A stretch of DNA of 64,000 nucleotides from Azorinus chamasolen (lineage: Eukaryota > Mollusca > Bivalvia > Cardiida > Solecurtidae). The notes beneath the pieces were generated by a model. It did not search any database. It had not been told where the DNA came from and saw only the letters and a program-made list of their open reading frames with translations. The stretch lies in NCBI GenBank assembly GCA_963576725.1, contig OY755236.1, forward strand, positions 63,896,636 to 63,960,635, read 5' to 3'. Positions 28,392 through 40,027 of the stretch are shown one piece after another (position 1 is the stretch's first letter; the number at the start of each line of letters is the position of its first letter). Both the position numbers and the translations under genes were made by a program.

Positions 28392-28855
28392 TGTTAGAAA
28401 ATATGATATCATGAATATTTATTGCCTGAATTTTTAACTTATCTGTTTTGAAGAAATATCAAGCTATTGTGATCACGGGGTTGTAGGCATTGGCGTGCAA
28501 AAACTTTAATGTAGCTGATTACTCAAAAAGTATAAGAGGTATCAACGTGAAACTTCATAGGTGGTAGATCTCATTGAGGAGAAGGTCCCTACATAAGAAC
28601 CATAACTCTTGATTTCAAAATTGTTGAGTTATGACCCTTTATTTTATTCAGTGGACAAGCACCAAATCAGACGAGCGTTGGCACCGCAAGCGACTCATGT
28701 TATAATGTTATCTTTTCAAGGACATTTTTTTGGGCTTGACAAAAACTTAAGAATCTGATATATAGCATATCATTATCAAAGAGAGCAGACCCTGATCAGA
28801 CAGCTCCTACAGGAGCTGTCTGATCTGGGTCTACTCTGTCTGCATAATAAAGGGT
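28388..28855 (+). mobile_element. M1 MITE split by HLE family A
   Basis: Left 28388-28436, right from 28704 (ATAATGTTATC) through GACAGCTCCTACAGGAGCTGTC to TAATAAAGGGTTC. Left outer region lacks the first 20 nt. Confidence 0.7.
28437..28703 (+). mobile_element. HLE family A, solitary one-unit copy
   Basis: TTATCTGTTTTGAAGAAAT and AAGCTATTGTGATCACGG at the 5' end; one core with TGAGTTATGACCCTTT; 3' AGACGAGCGTTGGCACCGC and ACTCATG. Inserted in the GAATTTTTATAATG segment of the M1 copy 28388-28855. Confidence 0.7.
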
Positions 28856-29175
28856 TCCTAGAGGAGCCCTCTGATCAGGGTCTGCACTCTCTGTAATTCA
28901 AATGCTTTAGAAAATGTATGCCATTTATACTGAATGGGCTCAATAAACCTGATGGAGTATTCAGCATTCAAGGGACTGAATGTTCAAACGGTCTATTCCA
29001 GAATTCAAACAGGTCAAGCTTATGGTGAATATCTAGGGATTTTTCTAAAAAAGTTTAACATGACAAACAGTGCAGACCCTGATGAGAGGGCTCCTCTAGG
29101 AGTCCTCTTGTCTGGGTCTACACTGTTTGCAAAAGGCATTAGTGACTTGTGTCCAGCACTGGAAGGATTAATTAG
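28855..29175. mobile_element. MITE-like region with GCAGACC...GGTCTACAC palindromes
   Basis: Two related palindromes: AGAGGAGCCCTCTGATCAGG (28860-28890) and GTGCAGACCCTGATGAGAGG...GTCTACACTGTTTGC (29068-29130). Matches pieces at 14930-15060 and 38590-38790, so this is a separate MITE family. The 109-codon frame 28934-29263 runs across it and is not a gene. Confidence 0.5.
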
Positions 29176-29414
29176 GAGTTTGATGAATGACCGACATAAC
29201 TACATACCGGTACATTTGCTTGCTGACAGTTGCAAATATTTATTAAGAAGATTTCCATATTAAGCATGATAGAGTTATTTGGTATCCAATCTTAATCTGT
29301 GAAAGCTATCATGAATTCATCTGTGTTTTGCAAGGAGTAAACTTGAGAATGTGTAACAGTGAATGATTTATTGTGCTTTGTTACTATGGAGATTTGCTGA
29401 ACGCGAGTTTCAGT

Positions 29415-29619
29415 TTAACCCTTTATCTGATGAATATTCATGTCAGGAAAAATGACATCAGGAATATCTATTTGATGATGTTTTATAACTGTTGTTTGAA
29501 CCTTGGCAGAATATACCCTGATCAGATGGCTCGTACAAGAGCGGCTGCCGTCTGATGTGGGTCTACTCTATTTACAAATGTATGAAAAGGTGTTATGCAA
29601 ATGCATGAAAAAGGGTTAA
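29415..29619 (+). mobile_element. M1 MITE
   Basis: TTAACCCTTTATCTG...TGAAAAAGGGTTAA; short copy, centre GGCTCGTACAAGAGCGGC. Confidence 0.82.
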
Positions 29620-29725
29620 ATAGTTTTTTGTGAATATGTAGACATGCAAGCTTCATCACTATGAAATTGATCATTAGGAGATTGTGAGATTAGGAATCTG
29701 GTTATTAACTAATGCTGTGTATTTA

Positions 29726-29975
29726 TTAACCCTTTAACTACATGAATATTCATATAAGGAATAATGACGTCGTGACTATTAATTAGATTAATTGTTATTA
29801 TAGCACATGCACACAGGACTTTTTGACCGTGGCAGGAACTAAAGAATCGGATCTGTATAATTCCATAAGCAAGCAGAGCCGACCCTGATGAGACGGCTCC
29901 TATAGGAGCCATCTGATCTAGGTCTACCCTGTTTACAAAGGCAAAGAAAAGTGTATTTATGGAGCAAAGCATTAA
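29726..29975 (+). mobile_element. M1 MITE
   Basis: TTAACCCTTTAACTAC...GGAGCAAAGCATTAA; centre GGCTCCTATAGGAGCC intact. Confidence 0.85.
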
Positions 29976-30148
29976 GATCTGGACTGGCATTTGTCAGAGT
30001 CAACAGAATTTAATCCCTTATGACCGCAGTGTACAGTGAACCTGTCTACAAAGGGCACTGAAAAAAAAGTCAAATTTTGGTTGTTTGACTTTTTAAATGC
30101 GCAAAACCAGTGTACTGGCATTTGCAGACAGTGAAGACCCAGATCAGA

Positions 30149-30365
30149 GGACTTCCTCCATGAATATTTATGTAATAAATAATGACATCATGAATATTAA
30201 TTAGATTGATTTCTATTATATATGGCATGTGAACACATGATTTATTGGCCATGACAGAAACTGTAGAATCTCATCGATATTGTTTCATGAGCAAACAGTC
30301 GTCTGATCAGGATCTGCTCTGTTTGAAAAGGTATAAAAAGGTGTATTTATGGAGTAAAGGGTTAA
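30149..30365 (+). mobile_element. M1 MITE, deleted centre
   Basis: CTCCATGAATATTTATG to GGAGTAAAGGGTTAA; the left arm of the centre is gone (GCAAACAGTCGTCTGATC). Left TTAA missing. Confidence 0.75.
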
Positions 30366-30803
30366 GTGGTTTGGTTTAGAGGTTATTCTGTATTTCACAT
30401 TGACACAACTTGAATTTGTCTGGAGCTTTAAGATACAGTATATTTGCGATATCAATGACTGAAATCATCAAAACCTCAGATTGAACAAAAGAAATTTTAA
30501 CAAACTGTAGAATCATATCTATATTATTTCATATAAAACAAACGGTTCAGATCCAGATCAGATGACTTATGTGTTTGCAAAGGCGTCCCTATAGGAGCCG
30601 TCTGATCAAGGTCTGCTCTCTTAGCTTATGGAATTATATAAGATCTTGTTCTGCAGTTTTTGTCTAAATCAGAAATTCCCTTGAAATATTTACTTTACAA
30701 AAATTAAATTGACGCAAAATTCATGAAATGGTCAATTCATGCGAAAATATTAATTAGGGAAAGAGTGAGGATATACAATGACAGTGTGTTGCTTTGATGA
30801 CTA

Positions 30804-31007
30804 CGGTAAAACCTCTATATAATAGCCACTAAATTGTGTTAATTATTTGGTATTTAGGGCAGGTGGTTGCTTAAAGCAAGGTGAAGGTAAAACAGAATGC
30901 TCCTACAGGAGCGTTCTGTTTTACTTTCACCTTGCTTTCAGCAGCCACCTGCCTTTAACACAAAATACCAGATTTAATTTAGTGGCCATTATAGAGAGGT
31001 TTTACTG
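30804..31007. mobile_element. M3 palindromic MITE, copy 1
   Basis: TA-flanked, 204 bp, near-perfect palindrome over its whole length: GTAAAACCTCTATATAAT...ATTATAGAGAGGTTTTAC, centre GCTCCTACAGGAGC. Confidence 0.75.
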
Positions 31008-31009
31008 TA

Positions 31010-31671
31010 CAAATTACTCATTCTTTACAAAGCTATCTATGCGTATGTTACAAATATTTTTTCGAAACCTCTAAATGACAAATAGCATTGACCTAATTGA
31101 ATGAGCTGATTTGTTAAATTTAAACCCCTGCTGAAAACTCTTTAGTTTAAAAATTGGATTATTATTTTTTCAAAGGATTCTCCTCGATTTTATTTTTGTG
31201 CAAATGATCCAAACTATGACAATATGTCTTTTCTTGTTGTGAAATACTGTGGACTGGACCCAGCAGCTGTATCTGACATGATTTTGTCCGGGTCTACACT
31301 ATGTGTATTGCTTTACAGACACCTGTTCTCATGGTGCATCTTATGTGTGCGGGTGTGTCTTATGAGAATTATGTTTTGTGCCAAATATTACTGAGTTTAA
31401 TTGCCATGTTCAAGAATTGTATCATATTACTGTAACTACTCTAAGCATTCCAACAGGCAAATTTAGGCAAATAGTGCAGACCCAGATCAAAATGCTTCTA
31501 ATTAGCAGTTTAATCAATCTTAAATATTTTGCCATTATGTGAGTCTAATTTGAATTCAAGTTTATCAAAGTCATGTCAAACTGACTACTCATTTTTATAA
31601 ACCAATGGAAAGGGTAATTTTGGTGTCTGAATACTTTTGGTAATCAGGATCATTTTCATGTAAGCTTCCTG
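31010..31671. other. Intergenic, unique
   Basis: Only weak MITE traces (AGTGCAGACCCAGATC at 31474). No coding signal. Confidence 0.5.
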
Positions 31672-31928
31672 TGAACCCTTTACTCCATAAATATGCCTTT
31701 CTACGCCTTTGCAAACAGAGTAGACTCAGATCAGATGGTTCTTGTAGAAACTGTCTGATCAGGGTCTACTCTGTTTGCTTATGATATAATATAGATATAT
31801 CTTATGATTCTACAGTTTCTGCCCTGGCCAAAATTGTTTGTGTCCATGTTGCATTGTAACAATTAGGCTAATTAATACTCATGCTACCATTATTACTTTA
31901 CATAAATATTCATAAAGTAAAGGGTTAA
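31672..31928 (-). mobile_element. M1 MITE
   Basis: TGAACCCTTTACTCC...AAAGTAAAGGGTTAA, full length; centre GGTTCTTGTAGAAACTG. Confidence 0.85.
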
Positions 31929-32177
31929 AATGATTTTCTTAAAAAAATTAACCTCCTCTTTAAAAAAAAATCAAGAAAAAAGTTAATCAACCAGAAATTG
32001 GAAGTGAAGTGTTCTAGCACCTTTGCATTAGACTATTATGGAAGGATTTTGTATTAAAGAGATAGAATGGCAACAGTCAGTTTGTTCATCTGCCTCAGGT
32101 TTGCTACTATAAATGAAGGAAATAAGGTTATATCTTGCTACTGTAGTATACAAAAAGAGTCGCTTGTCATGGAGGTC

Positions 32178-32634
32178 TTAACCATTTACCTCATGAATGT
32201 TCATGTAAGAAATAATGGCTGAATATTAAACACATTTTTTATAGTGGCAATAAGATCAAAGGATTTTTTTTACTATAAGCCTAAAATGAACAATTAAATC
32301 TATACTACCCCTATACTACATAAATATGCCTTTGCAAACAGAGTGGATCCATATCAGACAGCTCTTGTAGGAACTGTCTGATCTGGTTTTACTCTGCTTG
32401 CGTATGGAATAATAAAGATCTGAAATTTTTGAATTGGTAGAAATCAAATCCTTTTTTCATAAATTTTCAGTTATTGAATATTCATAAGTCATGAATTCTT
32501 GTATAAATATCATAGTGGTAAATTGTTATTCCATAAGCAAATTGAGCAGACCCTGATCCTACAGGATCCATCTGGTCTGGGTCTACTATGTTTGCAAAGG
32601 CATAGAAAAGCGTTTTTATGGAGTAAAGGGTTAA
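32178..32634. mobile_element. Two M1 copies in a composite
   Basis: 32178-32300 is an M1 left part, followed from ~32304 by a second M1 in the other orientation and a third right end (GGAGTAAAGGGTTAA). Borders are decayed. Confidence 0.6.
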
Positions 32635-32857
32635 ACATATTTTTTTGCATTTATGTGTTAGTGTATTAGCGTAATACTACATGACTACATGTAATGTTGG
32701 GTGTCGCTTAATGCCAGAGACATGGTTGATTGAGAGAGTTGAGTTATGCATAATTGTCAGGTATTCAGAGTGAATGCTTGTAAACTTATTGATATAAACA
32801 GCAATACAGTTAATGAGATTCTGAGTTTCTTTTTATCTTATTGTTGCTAAATGTCAC

Positions 32858-33956
32858 TTAACCCATTCCCTCATAGACCCAACCTTTTTGAATACATCTA
32901 CTGCAAAGGAGCATTTACTAGAAAATAGGAAAATATTAAAATTGGGTAGTTTTGAAACTATGGCAAAAACTATAGAATAAGATTTGTAATTTTCTGTGTA
33001 AGTCAACAGAGCAGACACTAGTCAGACAGTTCCTACCGGAGCCACTTTATTAGGATTTACTCTATTTACAAAGCCGCTAAGAGCGTATCTTTATGCCCCC
33101 ACATAGTGGTGGCATATTAGGTAAACGGACATTAGCCCATCTGGATGGTAGCCTACCTGTACTTTCCCCCCAGAATTCTCTATGGTGGACATTAGCCCAC
33201 CCATGTTGTGCTGGGCGGACATTAGCCCCAAACCCCCCCGCCCCCCCCCCCCCCCCCCCCCCTTGGGATAATATGTTAATGGCAGACATTAGCCCACTCA
33301 GACAGTAGACCCCTCGAGATTTGCACACTAATTGCTGGATGCATATTAGCCCCCTAGTAATATATTCAGGGCTGACATCAGTCCACTCAGACAGTAGACC
33401 ACTCCCATATAAGGTTTCCCTACGTTTGCAGATCTAGAATAATTTGTCTTGGCTCTTTATTGGAAAGTATTTGTCCAATCCACACCAACTTTACACACGT
33501 TCTTGGCCATTACATGTATATCTTGGACAAGTTCGATAGCCATGTAAAATACTAAATAGCTTCAGTCGTTTAGGAGTTGCGGCCCTTTATTTTGAAAAAA
33601 AAAAAAAAAAAATCTTTCCGGACTGTTAAGTATTTGTCCAATACTTACCAAACTTTACACACATTTGTGGCCATTATATCTTGGTCAAGTTCGATAGCCA
33701 TGTAAAGTGCTTCAGTCGTTTAAGAGTTTCGGCCCTTTATTTGCAAAAATGACTTTAAAAATATCTTGTCCAGACTCTTTCTTGGAAAGTATTTGTCCAA
33801 TCTTCACCAAATGTTACACAGGTGAAGTTTGATAGCCATGTAAATCACTTCAGTAGTTGCATACATGAATATGGCCCTTACTTTCTGAGTTCCTGTGACA
33901 AAAAATCTGAAGGGGCACCAGTGTCCTATGGACACATTTCTTTAGTAAAGGGTTAA
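32858..33956. mobile_element. M2/M1 hybrid MITE split by HLE family G
   Basis: Left end is M2 (TTAACCCATTCCCTC, CAACCTTTTTGAATACATC), then at ATTGGGTAGTTTTGAAACTA it turns into M1 interior (GGCAAAAACTATAGAATAAG, CAACAGAGCAGAC). Right M1 end AGTAAAGGGTTAA follows the HLE at 33087-33942. Confidence 0.65.
33087..33942 (+). mobile_element. HLE family G inside an M2/M1 hybrid
   Basis: 5' TTTATGCCCCCACATAGTGG, a short-period GGACATTAGCCCA repeat (33129-33380) around a poly-C tract (33232-33262), then three ~150-bp core units (TATTTGTCCAATC, ACCAAACTTTACACAC, AGGAGTTGCGGCCC). 3' hairpin GTGTCC-TAT-GGACAC then ATTTCTTT. Right flank AGTAAAGGGTTAA is MITE. Confidence 0.65.
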
Positions 33957-34018
33957 GTTGCCTCTTACAATGATAACCACATACCTCAGCCTTTACTAGT
34001 TTAGGCACCTTGTGAACT

Positions 34019-34817
34019 AGTTATGTCTCCCCCATTTATGGGGAGATATATTGTTTTTGCCAGAGTTGTCTGTCTGTCCGTCCGTCCGTCCGTCCATCTG
34101 TCTGTCTGTCTGTCCGTCACAAACTTGTGTTGCGCGTATCTCTGAAACCAGTTGGGCTAGAGTCACCAAACTTCACAGGAATGTTCACCAGCATGAGTTG
34201 TTGTGCACCTGGGGTTTTTGAATTGTCTCCCCCTGATAACTTTGGAGTTATTGCCCCTGATGACTTAAAATAAGAAAAACTTTGTGTCGCGCGTATCTCT
34301 GAAACCGCTAGTACTAGAGTCACCAAACTTCCCAAGAATGTTCACCAGCATGAGTTGCTGTGCACCTATGGTTTTTGAATTGTCTCCCCCTGATAATTCT
34401 TGAGTTATTGCCCTTGATATGAATACTTAAATTTATACAAACTTTGTGTCACGCGTATCTCTTAAACCAGTAGGGCTAGAGTCACCAAACTTCACAGGAT
34501 TGTTCACAAGCATGAGTTGTTTTGCTCTTTGAATTGTCTCCCCCTGTTAACTTTGGAGTTACTGCCCCTGATGACTTAAAATTAGACAAACTTTACTTAG
34601 TGTCGTGCATATCTCTGAAACCACTAGGGCTAGAGACACCAAACTTCACAGGAATGTTGACCAGCATGAGTTGTTGTGCACCTGGGATTTTTGAATTGTC
34701 TCCCCTTGATGACTTTGGAGTTAATGCCCCTGATATGATTACTTAAAATTAGAGAAACTTTGTGTCATGCATATCTTTAAAACCACTAGGGCTAGAGTCA
34801 CCAAACTTCACAGGAAT
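34019..34817 (+). mobile_element. HLE family H, 3'-truncated
   Basis: 5' ATGTCTCCCCCATTTATGGG hairpin, GTCTGTCTGTCCGTCCGTCC microsatellite (34066-34120), then five ~165-bp units: CGCGTATCTCTGAAACC, AGAGTCACCAAACTTC, CACCAGCATGAGTTG, TTGGAGTTATTGCCCCTG. The last unit breaks off at 34817; no 3' hairpin. Confidence 0.65.
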
Positions 34818-34959
34818 GTCAGTTTCATTCGAAATTAGTTTATATTAGGAAGATGGGGGTTTATGTAAGTACCCAGATAAAAAAAACTCGTTACAACGCG
34901 GTTCCGTATATAACGCGGGTTGAATTTTATGTCCCCGTACCACCGCGTTGTAATGGGTC

Positions 34960-35166
34960 TCCAGTGTACCTGTAAATAGTGAAGACCCAGATGAGACAGC
35001 TCCTCAGGGTCTGCACTATTTACAAGTTGATTGTGCAACCAGTGCACTCCACATCAGTGATTGCACAGCGAAATACTTGTACACAATGAAAATATATGTA
35101 ATTATACAACAGGGCATGGGTAAAGAAGGAGAAATGTATTTTGAAATTCAGCAAGCAAAGGGTTAA
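34960..35166 (-). mobile_element. M4 MITE, left end lost
   Basis: Contains CAACCAGTGCACTCCAC, GCACAGCGAAATACTTGTAC and ends CAGCAAGCAAAGGGTTAA. Opposite orientation to the full copy at 52726-52975. Shares the right TTAA with an M1. Confidence 0.7.
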
Positions 35167-35342
35167 TCCTTTACTCCATGAGTAGCTGTGAATATTAATA
35201 CAGTAACACACGGACACTGATATTTTTGGCAATAGAATATCACAAGCAAACCATGCAGACCCTTATCAGAAGGATCCTATAGGATCAGTACGATCTGGGT
35301 CTACTCTGTTTGCAAAGGCATATTTATGGAGTAACGGGTTAA
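35163..35342 (+). mobile_element. M1 MITE, short
   Basis: TTAATCCTTTACTCC...GGAGTAACGGGTTAA; centre AGGATCCTATAGGATC. Confidence 0.82.
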
Positions 35343-35532
35343 ACTCAGGTGTCATGTTTGGCATCTGCAACTCGTCGGGATCCAATGTTTGCTCCACATG
35401 CTAAAGACAAATCTACATGTGACCAGCAATGATGAAATCTGTCGTCATGACAAATATCCATTGGTAATCCTCCCAGTTTTGAGTGTTGTACTGCAATATC
35501 AGCTGTCGTATGCATTGTGAAAATACTACAAA

Positions 35533-36098
35533 TTAAGCCTTCCTCCATGTACATCCATGTAGGAAATAATGGATAATGATTTAATTTTTAGCTCCTCTTT
35601 TTCAAAAAGTGGAGCTATTGTCATGACCCTCTCGTCGGCGTCGGCGTTGGTTAACCTTTTTGTTAAGGTCCATTTCTCAGAAACCATCAAAGGTAAAATT
35701 AATTGTGCCATAGTTATGCCCCTTTTTCGACTTTTATGTTTAGGTCCATGTCTCAGAAACTGTCCAAGACATTTGGTTCAAATTTGGTATGCATGTTAAC
35801 TATTACAAGGGGGACCCATTCCACATGGGCAGGTAACCCTAAAATTAATTTTGCTATAGTTATCTGCCCTTTCTGACTACCACTACACTACACTATCCAG
35901 CACTAAAGAAGGTGAGCGCGCTGTCTGCGGACAGCTCTTGTTATAATGGTATTAGAACACAATGACATATTGGTCATTGCAGAAACTGTAGAATCAGACC
36001 TATGTAATTCCATAAGCAAACATAGCAGACCTTGATCAGATAGCTCCTTCTACTTTGGGTCTACTTTGCAAAGGCATTTGTATGGAATAAAGGCTTAA
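35533..36098 (+). mobile_element. M1 MITE split by HLE family I
   Basis: Left 35533-35582 (TTAAGCCTTCCTCC...GATTTA), right from TATAATGGTATTAG to GGAATAAAGGCTTAA. Confidence 0.75.
35583..35942 (+). mobile_element. HLE family I, complete short copy
   Basis: 5' TTTTTAGCTCCTC and inner AGTGGAGCT hairpin, CGTCGGCGTCGGCG, one to two core units with CATAGTTATGCCCC, 3' hairpin GCTGTCTGCGGACAGC then TCTTG. Flanks are the two halves of an M1 copy (35533-36098), again at TTATAATGG. Confidence 0.75.
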
Positions 36099-36342
36099 CC
36101 CTTTCCCTGTTCAATGTTTATTCCAAATGTCAATACCTATTGAATATTCATGGACAAAATAGTTATAATGAAATACAGAAGCTGGAATATTGTAGCTATA
36201 ATTTTAGAAAGTAAAGAAACAGATCTTTCAAATTCCACTAGCAAACACAGCAGACCCTGATCAGACTGCTCCTATAGGAGCAGTCTGATCTCGGTCTACT
36301 GTTTTCAAATGCGTGATTTCAAACGTGTATATGAAAGCCCAT
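36095..36342 (+). mobile_element. M1b MITE, right end lost
   Basis: Starts at the TTAA shared with the preceding M1: TTAACCCTTTCCCTG; centre CTGCTCCTATAGGAGCAG is a perfect palindrome; ends near GTGTATATGAAAG. Confidence 0.82.
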
Positions 36343-37069
36343 CTGGTGCCTTCTCATGCTGAATATTCAACAGTGAATCCATCCACTATGAATATTAATT
36401 AGCCAAATTATAAGTTAGGTCAATAGTAGCCACTGAATTATAATACAGACCCGTACGAGTCTAGAGACTGCTCTTTTAGCAGCTGTCTGCTATGGTTCTA
36501 GACCACTTGCAAATGAAGATTATGTATGCTAATAGCATGAGAGGGATTAACTTAATTATATCCTATGAAGTTTAGTGGGTATATATAGCTCGAGCAATTT
36601 GACCTGGACCCTGACCTACTTAATTTGCATAAATAAAAATTTGTAACATTGCACGGGTTTATCATCTGCACATGTCCCGGTAAGCAACTATGCATGGACA
36701 CACTCGTGATTGTATGGTTTACATATGCACGGGTTAATTTCAGCGAGAATAGACTTCACGATTTACCGGCGGAGTTTTATTTATACAGCGTCATCTCTCT
36801 CATTATGTATTCTGCATAAAAGTGAGGGTCCAAGTCAAATTGTTCGAGCTATATATAGGAATCACTATGTCAATCTGTTGGTCCGTCTTGATCATGCTAT
36901 TTCTTGGTTACAACTAACAGGATATCGGCAAAATTAATCATCAAGATATCTTTGTGTACTACTAGAAAGATGGAAGCATCAGAAAATTTCAATGCAATGA
37001 CTCGAATATCAATGTAATTCTGCTTAAGCAAGTGACCTTTACCTGATGAATATTCATGCATGTAATAAT
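36343..37069. other. Intergenic, mostly unique
   Basis: A pair TATATAGCTCGAGCAATTTG (36580) and CAAATTGTTCGAGCTATATA (36838) are inverted, enclosing ~260 bp; possible element 36575-36858. Otherwise nothing. Confidence 0.5.
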
Positions 37070-37150
37070 CATGTCCCCCAAACAAAGTGTGTTTACTCCG
37101 TTTCTGAAGTCCCCCAAACGAAGTAATGCGTTTACTCTGTTGCTTGTTGT

Positions 37151-37378
37151 TATTTTTATCCCCCCCCCCCCCATCCCGATTTAGAGGGCAGGGGGATATT
37201 GTTTTTGCCCTGAAACTGTTGGTTGGCGATAATTTTGTAGCCATTGCTCATTCATACCTCAAACTATGCATACATGTGCAACTAATGGAGGCAAACATTT
37301 TAGTGGTGTCTTATTAAGGTCAAGGTCATAATTCAAAGTCAAACAAGGGGACATGGTATTTCACAAACACATCTTGTT
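37151..37378 (+). mobile_element. HLE family J, short
   Basis: 5' TTTTTATCCCCCC...GGGGGATATTG hairpin, then a short body with AAGGTCAAGGTCATAATTC, ending ACACATCTTGTT. Just upstream (37070-37140) a ~65-bp segment is repeated twice around CCCCCAAAC(A/G)AAGT. Confidence 0.5.
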
Positions 37379-37608
37379 TCTACTGCCGTGATCCTGTCCA
37401 ACCTATTTGTAATTAATAGTCGGATTTAAATGAAACTTCACATTAACATTGCTAGCAAGACTTAACTGGATTTGCAGCTCAAATCCAAATGAGACTCATA
37501 TGGCCTCTCATATGGATTTCAAGCTGTCTGACACTAGATCAATATGTATATTTTAATGTTTGAACAAATCTAAAGCAAAAATTGCCCCAGAACAGGGTTT
37601 GAAAATGG

Positions 37609-37859
37609 TTAAACCCTTTTCCTCATATAAACACATTTTCATGCATTTGCAAACAGAGTAGAACCAGATCAGACGGCTCCTATAGGAGCCATCTGATCAG
37701 GGTCTACTATGTTTGCTTATGAAATTATAAGAGATCGGACTCCAGTTTCCTACTAATACCAAAATGTGTTCATAATTATGCCATTATAAAAATTAATCTC
37801 ATTACATGTAATATTCATGATGTCATAATTTCTTACATGAATATTGAACAGGGTAGGGA
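37609..37859 (-). mobile_element. M1 MITE
   Basis: TTAAACCCTTTTCC...TGAACAGGGTAGGG; centre GGCTCCTATAGGAGCC intact. Confidence 0.85.
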
Positions 37860-37933
37860 ACAAAAAGGAAACTCACTGGTTTATTCATATGTAATTTATT
37901 CGTAAAAGGAGGAATGTTATGACTTGAAAAATG

Positions 37934-38114
37934 TTAACCCTTTACTTCACAGATATGCCTTTTAAATCCTTTGGAAACAGAGTAGACCCAGAACAGACGG
38001 CTTCTGTAGGAACCATCTAATCTGATTCTACACTTTCTCAGATTACCTAACAAGTTCATTTTTTATAGTACATTCATGAATTCTTGTATAAATATTCATG
38101 AGGTAAAGGGTTAT
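37934..38114 (-). mobile_element. M1 MITE, short
   Basis: TTAACCCTTTACTTC...GAGGTAAAGGGTTAT; lost the stretch between centre and right end. Confidence 0.8.
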
Positions 38115-38151
38115 TACTAACAACAGCTGAGGCAACATGAAAAGGAGTATA

Positions 38152-38348
38152 AAGTAAAACCTCTCTATAATGGCCACTAAATTGTGTTAATTAGTTAGTA
38201 TTTAGGGCAGGTGACTGCTTAAAGCAAGGTGAAAGTAAAACAGATATAGGAGCGTTCTGTTTTACTTTCACCTTGCTTTAAGCAACCATCTGCGTTTAAC
38301 ACAAAGTACTTGATGTAATTTAGTGGCCGTTATAGAGAGGTTTTACTG
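38152..38348. mobile_element. M3 palindromic MITE, copy 2
   Basis: 197 bp; like copy 1 but the palindrome centre has lost part of one arm (ACAGATATAGGAGCG). Confidence 0.75.
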
Positions 38349-38579
38349 TACTGTAGTTTCCAGCTGAGGCAACATGACAGGAGTATACTGTAGGCTCCAA
38401 CGCAAAAGCTACTATAATGCACAGCATATTTTACCTCCACAAACAGTAATGAGTAATATAAATATTCTGAATAAAGTGTCTGTTTTATCTGTGTCAGAAA
38501 TGTAAGTAAAGTTTGTAAAGTGGCACCAGGGATTAACTATCATAACTTATCTGAATTAAAACGTCTTTCCAACACACAC

Positions 38580-38783
38580 AATTTTAATCCTTTGTATTTT
38601 GGAAATGAGTGTACTGGCATTTGCAAAAAGTGTAGACCCAGATCAGAGGTCTTTTCTAGAAGCCCTCTGATATGAATCTGCACTGTTTGTCATTCAAAAT
38701 CCCTTTGTAAATTTAAGCTTTCATACTGAATGGACTGTATAACTAAACACTGATGGATCAATCCATTTTCAATAGTCAACATT
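38580..38783. mobile_element. MITE fragment (TGCAAAAAGTGTAGACC family)
   Basis: GTACTGGCATTTGCAAAAAG with palindrome GAGGTC...GCCCTCTGA; a second copy lies at 14930-15060. Extends to TACTGAATGGACTGTAT. Confidence 0.5.
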
Positions 38784-39011
38784 TTAACCCTTTCCCTCAT
38801 ATTGACGACTTTTGACAACTCTGTAAAAGTCACTTTGTGAAACCATTGTGATAAATAGAGCATTTGCTCCCATAGGAGCAAATGCTCTATTTATCACAAT
38901 GGTTTCAAACTACAAAATTCTAAAATTTCCTTTTCTCTAGTTAATACTCCTTTCCGGTAGATTTATTCAAAGAGGTTGTATCTAAAAATAGGCTATGAGG
39001 TAATGGTTTAA
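38784..39011 (-). mobile_element. M2 MITE, reverse
   Basis: TTAACCCTTTCCCTC...GGTAATGGTTTAA; palindrome complete with centre CTCCCATAGGAG (one mismatch). Confidence 0.85.
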
Positions 39012-39200
39012 GGATTGATGTAAAAAACGAAACATGTAAGCATAACACATGTATACTGTTTAGCATTATGAAAAGATTGGAAATATCAGCATTATGGGAA
39101 AGATGGAAACATCTTTCATGATCTGACTAAAAATGAATCAATATCAGTAAAACTCATACAAATCACAACCAAATACATTTAGATCAGCATCTATAAAGTA

Positions 39201-39484
39201 TTAATCCTTGACTACAAGATTCCTGTAGTATCAGGGTCTGCTGTGTTGGCTTATGAAATGTTGATATGACAAAAGTTTCCTGTGTTCATATGCCATTTTA
39301 ATAATGATCATGATGTCATAATGAATATTCATGGACTTTAATATATTAATCACTATTTTGATGTTTTCATTTACCATTGATGTTTTCATTTACCAATCAT
39401 AATCAATAATGATACCAGTTGAGATTTATTTTTAAAGTGGTGCACCTCGACCACAGATGTTACACTTTACAGGTAAAGAGTTAA
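39201..39484 (-). mobile_element. M1 MITE, decayed
   Basis: TTAATCCTTGACTAC, GTGTTCATATGCCATTTTAA, ATGAATATTCATGGAC, AGGTAAAGAGTTAA; centre lost. Confidence 0.6.
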
Positions 39485-40027
39485 AGCAATAACGCTAATG
39501 TGATGAATGTTTCTGGTGTTGAGTCATGGCAGGAAGAAAATTTTCACACTTGTATCTCAAACTGAGATGAAATACTGAACTTAGACACTCCATGGCAGAC
39601 AGAGATATCCCAATGATTGTACCAAGAAACAATACATCTACTCCATAAGTTATGAACACAAGTGTATAGGAGTTCAGGTATGCGCTATCAACGTTTGCAG
39701 TACATGCAGGTCAACAGATGCATAACCAAATACTAAAATTAACATTTCTCCACTGAACTCCATGTTGTGACAATTCTGAAGAGTGGTAACAACGTAGGGT
39801 TTGGGAGAAATAAAGGAGCTATTCTTGCAAATATTTGAATTTACACATCTTATCTTGGCCTCTGTTACATGTATACTTATCTTTAGAGCTATGTAATAGT
39901 GTTGACCCAGATCAGCTTTGGTGTTTGAAATGCAAAATCTGACACAGATCTGATGTAATTGTAGATGCTGGTCAGATGCCATGTCAAACATTACTGCCGC
40001 TCTGAGTATTCAATAACTGCATAACTA

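Noticed and set aside
39674..39991. 105-codon minus-strand frame
   Set aside because: Overlaps a dispersed repeat also seen near 15100 and 55680; no recognisable domain.
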